From positions 2,735,501 to 2,799,500 of the forward strand of contig OZ026836.1 of assembly GCA_964023205.1 (NCBI GenBank): 64,000 bases of DNA. The letters are read 5' to 3'. Of the stretch, positions 34,137 to 47,179 are shown piece by piece (position 1 is the first letter of the stretch; each line of letters opens with the position of its first letter). The stretch is from Lutraria lutraria (Eukaryota; Mollusca; Bivalvia; Venerida; Mactridae). The translations under genes and the position numbers were made by a program. A model generated the notes under the pieces. The model did no database searches and was not told where the DNA came from. It saw only the letters and a list, made by a program, of their open reading frames with translations.

Positions 34137-35025
34137 GCCGGTGTAACGTTTTCAAGCTCCCCCCTTTTCAGGTTACCCCCCGGTAACTTAAAAACGTTTT
34201 CAGATTACCCCCGGTAATTTAAAAACGTTTTTAAGTTACCGGGAGGGGTACAATTAAAACATTTTGAGATTACCCCCTCCGTTTTCAAATGCCCTACCCG
34301 GTAATCTGAAAACGTTTTCAGGTTACCCCTGGGGCGCTTTGAAAACGTTTTCAGATTACCCCCGGGTAATAATTTGAAATTTCATAATAAAAGAGAGCTA
34401 GCTTGCACACGAATAAGGAGATTACAATTTCAAACACATAAATGCATACATGTATTACAGTTATATGAGACTATACACGCGGTCCTAATGATGAAATCAT
34501 ACGACGAAATCAAATGGTGTCATATACTGACAAGTCCATTCCTTCATTATGGAATCCTATGAGCGTTATTGCGCAAATACCAATGCAATCTTGAATCATT
34601 TTGACAAAAAAGTAGATAAAAACAATTAACTATTGTTGGTTTTCTGAACACAAGTAAGTGTGGGATAGCACAGGCCATGTCTTGCATTTTTCGTTAATAT
34701 ATTTGAATAAAGGCGCGTACTATCCATGACCCTAATAGGATTCCATAGCTTCATATAATTATTGCGTATATTCAGTTTAGAAATACAGGAATTATATGTC
34801 AATAAACCATGTTGACTGTGAATCATTAAAGTATGAATTATAACCTGAAATATAAACGTTTTCGTCACAAAGAATCAACTTAGGGAGGGGGGGGGGGGTA
34901 TTAAAACGGGGGAGGGAGTTTGAAAACGTTTTAATGTTACCGGGGCCGGTACTTTGAAAACGTTTTTAAGTTAAGTTACCGGGGGGTAACCTGAAAAAGG
35001 GGGAGCTTGAAAACGTTACACCGGC
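34137..35025. mobile_element. Foldback element with AAAACGTTTT / TTACCGGGGGTAA arms
   Basis: Inverted ends GCCGGTGTAACGTTTTCAAG and CTTGAAAACGTTACACCGGC. Each arm (about 34137-34372 and 34885-35025) is itself a series of small inverted modules built from GAAAACGTTTTC and GGTTACCCCCCGGTAACTT. The centre, 34375-34880, is AT-rich and non-coding. I could not see a clear target duplication. Confidence 0.75.
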
Positions 35026-35780
35026 GATGTGTATTATAATTATATTGAAAGTTTCGATTCTGTGCAATTGAAATAACAATCCAGTTTTCTTTTCTATAAC
35101 AGACACTACCAGAGAAAATGCATTGAAACTTGATTAGTTCGTCTGCTGGTAAGATTATCAAAAAGGAGTGTATACTTATCAACTCAAATAATGTATATGG
35201 TTTCGAAAATGAAGGGAGATAACTACATACAATACATTGTATATATGTTGTACTTGTTTCGGGGGGTTACCTCCCATCACACATATACATTTACCAGCGT
35301 TAAAAATCCCTCAGAGGGGCTTACAACTGTTACTCTGGCCGAGACTCATTCCTTAAGTGTAGAAAGTCACGTTAATGTATGAATGTGTCCATTTATAATA
35401 TGCTAATTTATAAAATATAATCATATATAAGAAAAAATATATCATCAACCACATCTATACCAGTTTGATAGTTCGAATTAAATGGACTTTATTAACGGGT
35501 ATTATAAGATAGAAGTTATATCAATACAACTTGGAACTGTGGCGTGGTTCATTCATAAATAATAGTTGCATTGCAATTGTCGATTTCATTAGCGCAGCGG
35601 GGCGAAAATATATAATAAAGTATGAGTATTCATAAGGAAATTTGTATGATTTTAAAAACACTGTATAAACACTTTTAAATGATTTCTTAACTGTATGAAT
35701 CATTTATCACGTTTTTTACTGCTATCACGAAATGTGTTCATTAATGAAAAACGGAGAATTAACTATTTCTTTTAACAAGA
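35026..35780. other. Intergenic DNA
   Basis: Only short open frames. Nothing recognised. Confidence 0.45.
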
Positions 35781-35785
35781 TATTG

Positions 35786-35990
35786 TAGCACGTGAAAACT
35801 CGGTCAGAGACAGTTGTCACTCGTATAAATGCACGGGATTACTGACACTATATACCGAGTTCATGTATTCATCACGGATTATATCCGCTTTTGTGGCGAA
35901 TCCGAGAAACTCGTGTATTTTGTGTGAAATAAAGTTGAGCAAATAGAAGATGTGGTACTTTTTCTATCAATCTTATGACAAGTTAATTTC
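35786..35990 (+). mobile_element. Candidate solo LTR
   Basis: The segment begins TGTAGCACGTGAAAAC and has TATAAAT at 35824-35830 and AATAAA at 35928-35933, about 100 bp apart, as in the U3-R-U5 layout of a retrotransposon LTR. The right boundary and the target duplication are not clear, and no internal region is nearby. Confidence 0.25.
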
Positions 35991-36510
35991 GCTTGATATA
36001 TTCTGGGACCATTGTATAATGGTTCATATATATTATACAAAATGTAATCTTTAATGTTATATAGATTTTATGACATCCGGTCTGCACTATATATAGCCTA
36101 TGGAAGTTTATTTACAAATGAAGTTCACATAAATGTTCACTTTTTTCTTCTACAGTGATAATAATGAGTGACCAAGCAGGTATAAATATTTCACACAATA
36201 ACAACATTGGAAATGTTTTATGCCGAGTTTACAGCATATATAATTAATGACCTACAGAAGTCAGAACATTTAATATACAAGGAAATTAGGACTAGTGTTG
36301 ATAACATGAACATAAGACATATACATAAATGCGTGTATGTGCTTACATTGTGCATTTCTTTATGACAAATGTGATTATTCGCGCAGTTCATCCTATTCAT
36401 CTGTAGTTGCTAAGGGACGCTACTGTATTAGAAATATTCTCGTTTCAAAACCGAGTTGTCTTTCTTAGCTATAATATATTTATATAAGGTTTAGTACAAG
36501 ATTCTTAACT

Positions 36511-36592
36511 GCTGTGATGGCCGAGTGGTTAAGGCGTTGGACTTGAAATCCAATGGGATCTTCCCGCGCAGGTTCGAACCCTGCTCGCAGCG
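36511..36592 (+). tRNA. tRNA-Ser (anticodon UGA)
   Basis: An 82-nt class II tRNA. Acceptor arms GCTGTGA and TCGCAGC pair in all seven positions (one G-T), with discriminator G. A box TGGCCGAGTGGTTAAGG and B box GGTTCGAACCC are intact. Anticodon stem TTGGA/TCCAA encloses CTTGAAA with anticodon TGA at 36544-36546, reading UCA codons. A long variable arm follows, as expected for serine. No intron. A run of nine T (36595-36603) ends transcription. The CCA end is not encoded, as usual in animals. Confidence 0.96.
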
Positions 36593-36594
36593 AA

Positions 36595-36603
36595 TTTTTT
36601 TTT
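36595..36603 (+). terminator. RNA polymerase III terminator of tRNA-Ser
   Basis: Nine consecutive T three bases after the mature tRNA end. Confidence 0.9.
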
Positions 36604-38150
36604 CAAATTACAACGGTGGTCATTATTTTTTTACGCAGCCGAATTCCTAAATTTGCTATGGTGTAATTTATAAACATAAAGTCATATTAGAATAAAGCGT
36701 TAAATATAATAATATAGTAAAGCATTTTGAGCGCCCCACGCCATAGTCCCGTGACATGATATCGTGTTGTTACGTGACTATATTAACTTTCTCTATTGTT
36801 TTCATTCTGAACGAATACTTACTGTTCTGTAATAAATTACATGTATATTAAATCCATACATGTGGCTGGTTGTATTTCAATATAGAATACAAAATATAAC
36901 ATTTTACTGTGATAGTTTACTATACAGGGGCTGTTTAAGACAGGAGCGCCGACCCTGCCACTCTAAAACCGTTTTCGTGGCATAAAATATACAATGTGGA
37001 ATCCATGTCCATAAAAGTACTAAAACTGCTCGTGGAAACTGAACTTTCGTAGATTTGCAATGTAACGGAAACTAGCATGGTGGATGTAGAAAAACGTAAC
37101 TTCGAAATTCATACATACCGAGTCTGTCGGACGGCTATAGACTGAAGCTGAACTACCGATCAGTTTTTTAAAAAAATGTCTGTTTCTGGTAACATGCTGA
37201 TTAGAAATAGGGTACATGTACTTATAAAAAGTCTTAGGTCGCAGAGAACAATTAGGAAAATTAGGGTACAAGAAACAAACCTTTTATGCGCCTTATTAAA
37301 TGTTGGCTTTAAGGTAACTGATGAACCGTTTAGTGATTTCTAAGGTTACACCATTACACGCGCGTTCCTCACAACATTTTTGCCGAAGGATAAATTACAC
37401 TCGTTATGAGTTAAACGGGTGTGCTTTAGGTCCATTAAACGAAATAGCATCTATAACGCACGCCGTGTTTTAGTATACCAACACATATACTCCTGTATCT
37501 GCCAATATAGATTTTTTTAAAAATCACGGTACCCTCGAGTAACCTCTTTCCTGTAACATCAAAAGCGTTCAAGAATAATGATGTTTTCAACAGCGTAACA
37601 ATAACAAAACTGTTATGTGTAATTCCGCATACGTCGAAACATATTTTTTCATTTGCATAAAAGAAAAAAAAAGTATTTTATGTTTATTTTAGATCCATAT
37701 ACATGGTTTATTTCAATATTTTGGCATATTATTTATCAACAGTTTAATCACAGTGTAGACATTTGAAAATATCGCCTCTTCCTCTCACATGAGTGCAATA
37801 AATCAAGTGGTTCCAGTGTTCGCATATACACAATGTAATAGATTTGCATTGTTTTATCAAGATTGACTTAAAAATTCAATCGTTCCGATTGTTAAAAATT
37901 GTGAAAATTAAGTCCTGAAACGCAATGTAAGAAATTGTACTTCACTTTACGGGTGTATGGCTTTTATAAATATTTTGTTTTTCGGAACGATAAAAATTCT
38001 TAATACTTCACCATGCTTGTAGATGGAAAAAATAGTGACAATTGTGGCCGACTGGCTTCATGGACTATTCTGGAACGAAAAAAGGAACAATCGATTCGTC
38101 TATAACTTTCAACAAACATAACAAGTCACTTTATAATTGTCATGTAGTAA
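36604..38150. other. Intergenic AT-rich DNA
   Basis: No gene or repeat recognised in this stretch. Confidence 0.45.
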
Positions 38151-38153
38151 TGT

Positions 38154-38310
38154 ACAATGCAACCTCTACAAAGCAACCAACACTCTTTGGGAGTAGCAAA
38201 ATTATGTTGTTGTTGAGAGGTTGTTGATCTACAGAGGTTAAATTAATAATTAAATCGTGCAGTGGGGAACATCATCATACTGTTGTCGAAGGGAGGTTGT
38301 ACATTATATA
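38154..38310. mobile_element. MITE family A, copy 4
   Basis: Starts ACAATGCAACCTCTACAAAG and ends GGGAGGTTGTACATTATA. It shares GGGAGTAGCAAAATTATG with copy 3. The far right end is shortened compared with copy 2. Confidence 0.72.
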
Positions 38311-38845
38311 GTATATGGATAGATAACTGTGCATTTTTGACAACATAACATTTTTTGCTACATAAAAAATAGAAAAAAACTACCGCGTCCTTTCAATCAT
38401 AAAAATATTTTTTCAAAAAAAAATCTGGTCGTTTTAGTATATAATTATATACATAATTCATACGCCACGATAGCCGATCTCAAATCATTAATGGAGTTCA
38501 ATTTCTTGCGTCATAAAATCACGAACTGGCCAACAAAACATACCAAGGGGAATAAAGAATCGTTGTGCAAGATCGTTTTATGTTTTTCTTTATTCTACAC
38601 AGTTGTTAAAAATAAGGGTATTCAATCTTTTAATGACACCAAGAATTCGTTCGTCATCGCCCGAAATGGTTCTATCTTGTCCTCATCGACGTTTTATTCA
38701 ACCACCATGGTTATAACAAAAGAACTCACTCGTCTGATAGTTCAACCTGACCAAAAGAAATGTCGTCTGGTTAATGAGGCGGTTTAAAAAGTAACCTCTA
38801 TGCATACCCCGTATACCATAAATATCAGGCCGATGTAGACATAGA
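38311..38845. other. Intergenic DNA with one unassigned 98-codon frame
   Basis: An open frame at 38491-38787 (+) has no recognisable domain, signal peptide or splice context and is probably chance. Confidence 0.4.
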
Positions 38846-39100
38846 GAGACCCGCTTCCGTGGTCGAGTATTTAAAGTCGCTTACTTCAAATCACCTCTCA
38901 CTGATGGAGGGTCGTGGGTTCCAGCCCCACTACCGACCATGTCTTTTTATGTGAGAAAATAGGTAGTTGCTTGTAAACGGAGGATGGGTGTCTATTATAG
39001 GTTCTTCCCAGGAACAATGGTTCCAGTTACTGTCCGCCTCAAATGAACCTAACCTTTGATAATGGGCGTAAAACTCAAATAAACAAACAAACAAACAAAT
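38846..39100 (+). mobile_element. tRNA-derived SINE with perfect 9-bp target duplication
   Basis: Head GAGACCCGCTTCCGTGGTCG, B-box-like GGGTTCCAGCC, body with TCTTCCCAGGAACAATGG, and a tail of tandem AAAC units. AGACATAGA is repeated exactly at 38837-38845 and 39101-39109. The A box has GAGTATTTAAAG in place of GAGTGGTTAAAG. Confidence 0.9.
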
Positions 39101-39109
39101 AGACATAGA

Positions 39110-40569
39110 ACTCTATAGTCTGGATTATCTGCCCCTGACACTACGTACGTGGTTGTTGAAAGAATATTATGCAGGGAACCAGACTAATAGAACTGATGTT
39201 CTTAAACTGGTCCCCGTTAATGTATCATTATACAAAATTATTGAAATTAATAATCAAACCTATATAGGTTTCACAAAGTCAAGTTGGCAGAAAATGCTAT
39301 ATACATACACAACTAGCTATATCTTTTTTAAATATTGGTGCTGCATGTTTTATAATTATTTTTCCCGTTTTGTAGAAATACTGCCTTAATTCCTTTGTTT
39401 ATCTTGTGTTCAAGTGCCGGGACATTGATTTTTAATTTGCAGCTTGTAATAGAATCCTGTCGATTCGGGATAAAATCAACAAGAAATTACTCATCAATCT
39501 TGGACGTTTTATCTGTGTTTCAATGGGTAGTCTGATAGTTAAAAACTTAAACTTCAATTATTCATTAAACTGAATGTTTAATATTTAAACACAGACGCCG
39601 AACAGTCAATGCGATAAAGATTACATAACAGGTTCGTGTACATACGTGATATTAATTTGTTCGTTTCATAGTGCAAGTATTATGGAGGTCCAATAAAGCT
39701 TCTATGGTTTTATATCCAGGATCCCCACGGGTAGGTCCCCTATACATCGAGGTTGCATAACTGATTTCACGTAACAAAGATACCCTTTTTATGATAATAT
39801 TATCATAATGTCCCGGAAAACTTTCAATAATTTGGAGACGATAAATGACTCAGTATTGACTGACAGATAATTATAAACAGACAAAAGATCATAATAAGCC
39901 CATCTTACAACATATGTTTGAATTTCCTGCGAGTAGTTTTTACGATCTGCTTTAACTTTAAACACGCGCGTTCTATAGTTGTCTCTGGGGTGTAATATTG
40001 AAAATTGACTGATAAAAAATAATGAGGCAGAATTTATTTTTCAATTATCTTTTTCGCTCCCGCGTTAGAAAAATCTTAATTGTACATTTTGTACACACTA
40101 AAAATTAAAAATATAATTGTCACGGGTCGTTTACATTGGCCAAAGTATTAATGTTGAACGCAAATGGACGCAAGTAGACATAGATAATATCTGTTTACTT
40201 CAAAGATTTGTTTGTTGTCAAATAACAGACAACATTAAACCATGATATTAACTGGCAGCTAAATGTGAATTACACCAGAAAAAAATGATTAAATATTTAA
40301 AAAGAAATGATTTTATATGAATCCTATTGGCGATCATTATGATTTTCCCACAACTACAGTCATTACATGAATAAATTATACATACAATCATGATTAACAT
40401 AAATTTAATAATGAAAAGAATACAAAAATGAACGTTTTGCGCTGTAGAATTTATGTTTTTATTGTCTGTACACAACACGTAAAATCAATGAACTATTAAC
40501 GTGACGTAAATACGTCTAATATACAATGTACGAGTTCATTGAATTTTGTAATCGGAACGCAGTTTCGTT
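39110..40569. other. Intergenic AT-rich DNA
   Basis: Only short open frames without features. TTATCTGCCCCTGA near 39126 recalls the family C motif but is isolated. Confidence 0.45.
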
Positions 40570-40793
40570 AGTTTATTTGAGTTTTACGTCCCTTGTCATA
40601 TGAGGCGGACAGTTCACTGAACTATAATTCCTGGGAAGAACCAGTACTGGACTCCCCATTTTCCGTAAGCCTTGGCAACTGCCTACTTTCTCACACAAAA
40701 GAGACATGGTCAGTAATGGGGCAAGAACCTATACGATTCTCTATCAGTGATTTTAAGTCAGCGACCTTAACCACTCGACCACGGAAAGGGGTG
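40570..40793 (-). mobile_element. tRNA-derived SINE
   Basis: On the + strand: tail GTTTATTTGAGTTTTACGTC, body CATATGAGGCGGACAGTTCA, head end CCACTCGACCACGGA. Part of the tRNA-like region (CAGTGATTTTAAGTCAG) is shortened relative to 11872-12086. Confidence 0.78.
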
Positions 40794-43700
40794 TACTCCG
40801 AACGAAGTTAATGTCTGTGTTCTGCAAGACTTGTTTATTTATCGCTTATTAATGTGGAGTATTCACGTACCATGGCTGAAGGAACGTGAAAGTGTGCTTC
40901 AGCTGTAATGTTAATAAATATTTATAAACCGACTGTCAATAGTTCAGCTGCGCAGTAATCTCATCATGTTCGACTTTTGTTTTAAAGTATTTCATTTGAT
41001 TCCATTCATTAAACAACATATATTACATTATAATCTTCACACCAAAGTCGTTTTATATGGACAGCGTGAACCAGATATGACTGAATACCGACTTCTCATT
41101 GGAACTATTTTTGGACTTGATTTTAATCAAAATCAAGTCCTTTGTAATCGTAGACTTATATTGGTCGCTGGACTCCATAACAGCTTGGTTAAAAGAATGC
41201 CACATAAAGGAAATAGTACGCAACTAAATGGTATGTTTATATAGAAGTATCTGGAATCTTTCCCCAATTAAGTGTGTCAGATCTAAATATATTTCAAATC
41301 ATTCTATTGTAACTACATGGAAAGAGTCATGTATCTAAATAAGTGCTTGTCGGTAGATACATGAGATATTCAAATGCGTAGAATTAAAACCGCGTATTCA
41401 CTGTCCAATAAAATATCTTGGCCGTAAAAGTAGTTCTACTTTCGGTTTTCGTTCGATAGAACTTTCAGAAAAATCTCCACGGACGTATTCATGCATTTGC
41501 AACAATCTACCATCGATGTGTGTGTTTTGTGCCTTTCTAACACTTCTTAATATTACAAAGCGAATTCTCATTTAATCGTATTCCGGGATATTCACACCAA
41601 CTAGTGTTATTTTGATGACGGAATCGCTATTTATAGACTCACTCCCCGCAGTGGCTAGTAGCAAAGCGTAACCGATGTGGGGAGTTCATTTATCGAAGGT
41701 TAAATGTTAAAACTGCGGCTTAAGAATAATAATTCGAGTCGCTAAATACGAACGTAAATTACTGGATACGTGCTTTTAAAATTTACTGTTTAAGAGTTCC
41801 TTTTACGCCAGATTATTTAGAATTACATAATCACGTCTGAATTTCATGCAACATCGGGTTAACTATAGGTCATATAGGTCTTACTCTACTGTGTCAGGAC
41901 CTTTTTGATTTGAGTGACCCTGAATGTTTTCAATGCGACGATGTTCTGTTGTGTTAAAACCAGAAGAATCAATGTTTGTATTTACTGTTACTGAAGTGTT
42001 GTTTACTAGTTTTGTACAATAAAGAGTTTTTAATGCAATTAAATTGTCCTCAATTAATGTGCTAATCATTAAACGTTCCAATATCAGGCTTTTTTCATTT
42101 TAAAATTTTAGCAAACGGACTATAGTAAAGCCCTAGCTAGCTTATGTCATTTACCTATATCCATATGACCTGCATTACAATATGAATGAAAAATCGGTCC
42201 GTAATTTTAAATGTTAAAATATTTGTATGGGCTCGAAAGATGTGGGTACACATTTCTCTCTTTTGTCTCGTATGGTAAAAATCAAGTCCGACAGTACTTT
42301 CAGTACTTTGATTTTTGGTTGTGATAGGGGAAGGCATTAAATCTATTTTTAGATTCTGCTACAGATTTTGATTCTGTGAGCGTCGAAAACTGGTAGTAAT
42401 CAAGAACAAGGTTGCAAGCAACCCTGTTCAAAAACGGGCTTATAACTGACACCGTTGTGAGACAAAATCTAAATTAACCCTCTGTTAATCTGAAATTAGC
42501 TTCATATAGACCCATATGACTGTATGAACCTGTAGAATACGTATGCAGATTATCCATGTAGGTTTAAAGACGTTCGCGGCAGTGTAGTTAATTGTGTTTT
42601 GTACTTGTAATTTTGTGGTGTTTTCTTTTTGTTTTAATTGATGAAATACTCAACTATTTTTTTTAAGCTTGTACCAACACTGGAGTTTATAAAAGTGATA
42701 ATGTATAGATATACATTCATGAATATTATTGTTTATCATAATTGCCCCCCCCCCCCCCTGATAAGAGTGAGGATAGTTCCAAAATTAATACGGTGACCTA
42801 TGATTTTTTTTCCTCATTTTGAATGGAGAATATATCTGACTATCGACTTATGAAGTTTTATTAATTTCTATTATGTAGAAATGTAGAAAAAAAGAAAAAT
42901 TTATCACTCTAAATGGTAAAAATGTGGGAAAAAGCCTACCCGGAATTTATCAAAAGATAAAAAAAATAATAAGTTATCCACTTTTAACTGAAAATGACCT
43001 GATTTATTAATACATGCATTATTTTCAACATAAATCATGCATATTTTCTAATTTCAAAACTTATGATATGAATTTATAAAAAATTGAATTCATATGACTT
43101 ACTTAAAAGTTAAAATAAAATAAAAACAAAAACAAACATGGTGACCTATATTTTTTATTTCATTTTTAAGCATGTAATAAGATGTTCTTCTGATACACAA
43201 AGTACAAATACAAAAATCGAACGTCCTTAACTCGAATGTTATAAAAAATGCTCGAAATAAGAGTAGGGATATAAAATGTCTGGTTCTTCTGTATCTTCTC
43301 GAGAAGGACTATAGATGTCCGGTTATCCTGTATTTATCCCCCCCCCCCTCTCTCCCTCTCTCTCTCTCTCAGAGGCTCTCTCTCTCTGTACGGGACGGCC
43401 CTGAATGACCACGTACACCAGCTGTTGAATGGGTCGTTAAACAACAGATCAATATACAAACATATACCAAAGTTTACATTCATGTTGATTAAGCCGGAGA
43501 AATTAAATGAATGAAAACTGATGTAAATACATGTAGGTGCTATATGTTCAGAGAGTCGTACAACTTCAGCCATGTGTAACACTTCAGTAAAGTGCCACGT
43601 AAAATAAGGATACTTTTGGTGACAAGTTTAGCTATTATAATCTTCATATATATAATATAACTATATTTAACACATGAGTATAAATACTCACAAATAATAC

Positions 43701-43920
43701 CGATCACGTTTAAAGACATCTTATTAATTCATTACAAAATGCAGTTTTATATTTTAGTCCAGTTACGCGCTATTTCATTCTGCCATGTGACACCAGTAGT
43801 ACATTAGGTTAATTGTATAAAATAAGAGTATATGTATCAATGTATTTTCTGTATTTTCTGGTCGACATGTTTGCATTTATTTACAAAACCTTCTGCATAT
43901 GAATGTACCTGGAATAAATA
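40794..43920. other. Intergenic AT-rich DNA with small inverted repeats
   Basis: Notable items are a near-perfect palindrome at 41113-41140 (GGACTTGATTTT and its inverse), a CTCCCCGCA/TGTGGGGAG stem near 41642-41685, 14 C at 42745-42758, and a C/CT-rich tract at 43340-43388. No gene is supported. Confidence 0.5.
43340..43388. repeat. (C)n/(CT)n low-complexity tract
   Basis: A run of C followed by CTCTCTCT repeats, interrupted by AGAGG. Confidence 0.85.
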
Positions 43921-43924
43921 CTTA

Positions 43925-44290
43925 TACGGATGGGTGGGTGTATCTGAAAGATGGGTGGGTGTACCTGAAAGATGGGTGGGTGTATCTAAAAGATGGAAGT
44001 ATCTGAAAGATGGGTGGGTGTATCTGAAAGATAGGTGGGTGTACCTGAAAGATGGGTGGGTGTACCTGAAAGATGGAAGATGGGTGCATCTGAAAGATGG
44101 GCGGGTGTATCTGAAAGATGGGTGGGTGTATCTGAAAGATGGAAGATGGGTGTACCTGAAAGATGGAAGATATGTGTATCTGAAAGATGGGTGGGTGTAA
44201 TTGAAAGATGGGTGGGTGTATCTGAAAGATGGGTGGATGTATCTGAAAGATGGATGGGGGTATCTGAAAGATGGGTGGGTGTACCTGAAA
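43925..44290. repeat. 21-bp minisatellite, about 17 copies
   Basis: Units GATGGGTGGGTGTATCTGAAA, with occasional inserts of GATGGAA. The period keeps frames open on both strands (GVSERWV repeats on +). It ends about 65 bp before an assembly gap, so the array may be longer than shown. Confidence 0.92.
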
Positions 44291-44355
44291 GGCGTGTTTA
44301 AGATGTATTTCGATTAAACAAGCAGAGTTTCTGTTTAAATAGGTTCCCAAACAAG

Positions 44356-44555
44356 NNNNNNNNNNNNNNNNNNNNNNNNNNNNNNNNNNNNNNNNNNNNN
44401 NNNNNNNNNNNNNNNNNNNNNNNNNNNNNNNNNNNNNNNNNNNNNNNNNNNNNNNNNNNNNNNNNNNNNNNNNNNNNNNNNNNNNNNNNNNNNNNNNNNN
44501 NNNNNNNNNNNNNNNNNNNNNNNNNNNNNNNNNNNNNNNNNNNNNNNNNNNNNNN
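44356..44555. other. Assembly gap (200 N)
   Basis: Exactly 200 N, probably a placeholder length rather than a measured size. It lies just after the 21-bp array. Confidence 0.98.
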
Positions 44556-44681
44556 TCCGGGTCTGAAATCAATGGTAACTACTCAGGCATTTCCGTAACT
44601 AAGAAATACGCCTCGTACATAAGTGTAGGGTTAAAAATTTTGGTTTATGCGGTTTCGGTAACTACTTTTCAAACACTAGGT

Positions 44682-47179
44682 CACTGTGGGCCAACGACGT
44701 ATCACGAGAGGCGGTTCGCATCGAAAACATGTGTATATTATGCAACGACAAACGACACATGTTATGAACACATAACGTGGTTGAAAAGCTAAGGACGACA
44801 TTTTTCGTAGTTAGTGACATTGTATTTTGCTGGAATATCATATTCCAAGCACGAAACATGGTGAGTGAAACGTTTAATACTATGAAACAGTTGTATGCAG
44901 TTAATTGAGTACCAATTACGTATGATTAAGCTCAAAAGTTAGGGATGTTCGTAGACAGTCTTGTTTTGGTTGATTTTTCATTAAAATATTGTTTGTGAGT
45001 ATCATTTCTTATACTTACTGGGTAAGGTATACTTATTCAATCATTTTGTCTTCATTAGAAATGTTCTGTAGGTGTAATAAGCACATATGAACGTTTTTTT
45101 GCATACTACGACTGTGTTTGTTTCTCACAGAGTGTGTGTATGGTGCTAAACGAAGGTCTCTCTTCATGTGTACGTTGCTCATTGAAGTCAAAATCAATTT
45201 CAGGATACAGACCACGCGGTGTGTATGTACTGCCGGTCACCATTTTCTAGCATTTTAGAAGCGCAATGACACTGTGCAAACTCTAGCATATAGAGCGTTA
45301 CGTTCATGAGGGAAGCAGATGATAGAGGTACAACTAAATATCACAATGCAACTTAAAATGCAGGACCATTACGTTATCTACAACATCGACGACACGACAC
45401 GATCACGGAAACTGGAAAAAATTAATACCTACAAATAATGTAACAAGTGACAGACCAATATGGAAATTTCTTAAAGTGAACACACCAACTAAGTCTGTCC
45501 ATTGCCAATTGTTCCTGAAACAAGCGGAATCCGGGATGTACAGAAGTTTCTCAACCAGATGGTGCTGAACTGACGGAACAATTGGGCACAACTATACTAT
45601 GCTCAGACGCAGAGGACTTTGAAAAAGTAGATCTAACGTTACCGATGAAACAATAAAAGAGACCGTAGTACAATTACAAAAGCTTCTTCAATCCATCACT
45701 TCTACTCTAATTATACCCCCATCACACTAGGGCAACGATTGCACTACCACCACCGCGTCCTGACAGGACGTTAGCAAATGAATGCATTTTGTTATTGTAC
45801 CACCTAACAAGCCATTTGGATGCTGAAATTGCCGTTTTCTAAATAAGAATAGAAGAAAAAGAAACATGAAGCAACTTAGATTATGTTGCGTTAGTGCATG
45901 ACTATAAGCAGAAAGAAGACTTCTGTTTGGCCGTCATGACCAGTTACTATAAATGGACACATATGGTACAGTATACATACGGAGCTAGTGAATGCAATGA
46001 GGACGTCATTAGGACCTAGGGAGAGCGCAGTTCAGTCTGCATGGACGTAGTGAGCACATAATTTGGGCATAGTATTAACGCAATAGACCTGGTGACAACG
46101 GGAAGCTGCACGTGTAATGAACTTACTGGCAACGTGATAGACGCAGTGAGAACCTGACAAAGACGTTGTAAGGGCGTAGTGCGAGCCCTAGTGCATCATT
46201 TCTTTTCGAGTTTGACTCCGTCCCTGCCACGGTCATCAAAATTTTCAGGACGTGATAGGAACTTTGCGAGCGTGGTGCGGACGTGCTCTGGTGTGATTGG
46301 GGCATTATAACTGACCGTAGACGTCTTCAAGATTGGGTCACCTTTTTTCAAATGGTGGATATTGGCGAATTCGGTACAAATCACGCTTGGATTGACGAGC
46401 ACGGTGCAACATTGCTATGGATACTAATGAATGGGGCAATGGTGTTAACGAATCGAAGAAATGCAATCAAACTTTTTAGATAACAGCAGATTTCTAAATT
46501 GTTCAAACTCGTAAATTATATAAATGTGTGCCTAAATCTATTATAATGCAGTTATTAAATGATAAGACCATCTGAGAATTTTAACTGTTCTCTTTAGACC
46601 ATCACACATAATTAAATAGATAACTGTCAACTGCAAAATATTAATTGATATACACATTTGACTTCAGACTGAAACATCAAACACTCTGTTAGTAACATAT
46701 ACATCAAAAAGAGACTTCAGTTGACACCATACACACTTGTCTAGTGCGAACGGCCTTGTTATATTAACGTGTATACATTCTATTGAATATGATAAGCGGT
46801 GGGGAGATGCTAAGTTATGTTCACAGACATGATGCCTGTATCATGAGTGCTAAATATTTTACAAATGGGTTTCATGTCACAATAATTTTGAGGAAATCTG
46901 TTTTTTACACAGAATAACGGACTAATCTGGCATAATTTGATGAATGACAACGCAATCATTGTACAGAAAACGCATTTTACAACGGCAAATACAAACTTAA
47001 TAAAAACAACTAACAAGACAATCCAAAAAACTAACATTTCGTCCCCCTGCAGGTCAAACATTTCAAAATGGCATGTGGAGGTCAGAAAACCAGAGACTAT
47101 TTACATAACATTTCGTTGCATACCATACACATGTTTTCGATGCGAACCGCCTCTCGTGATACGTCGTTGGCCCCCAGTG
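44682..47179. mobile_element. DNA transposon X1 (CACTG termini, 5-bp target duplication)
   Basis: Left end CACTGTGGGCCAACGACG; the right end in reverse reads CACTGGGGGCCAACGACG. The inverted repeats match for about 65 bp, including CGAGAGGCGGTTCGCATCG. TAGGT flanks both sides (44677-44681 and 47180-47184). The body is about 1.9 kb once the nested insertion at 45711-46310 is removed. No intact transposase is visible. A 5-bp duplication and CACTGTG-like ends resemble the Transib/RAG-like group; that placement is inference. About 1.5 kb is closely similar to element X2 immediately to the right. Confidence 0.8.
45711..46310. mobile_element. Nested MITE inside element X1
   Basis: An insert of about 600 bp with inverted ends CCCCCATCACAC and GTGTGATTGGGG, bordered by ATTATA on both sides. 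Element X2 reads TCTACTCTAAATGACTGTAG across this point (about 48208-48227), the empty site. No coding frame of note. Confidence 0.75.

Noticed and set aside
41642..41685. CTCCCCGCA/TGTGGGGAG stem as a structured RNA
   Set aside because: Single short stem with no promoter, terminator or known family.
43832..44572. Repeat proteins from GVSERWV and HPPIFQI frames
   Set aside because: By-products of the 21-bp array; one runs through the N gap.
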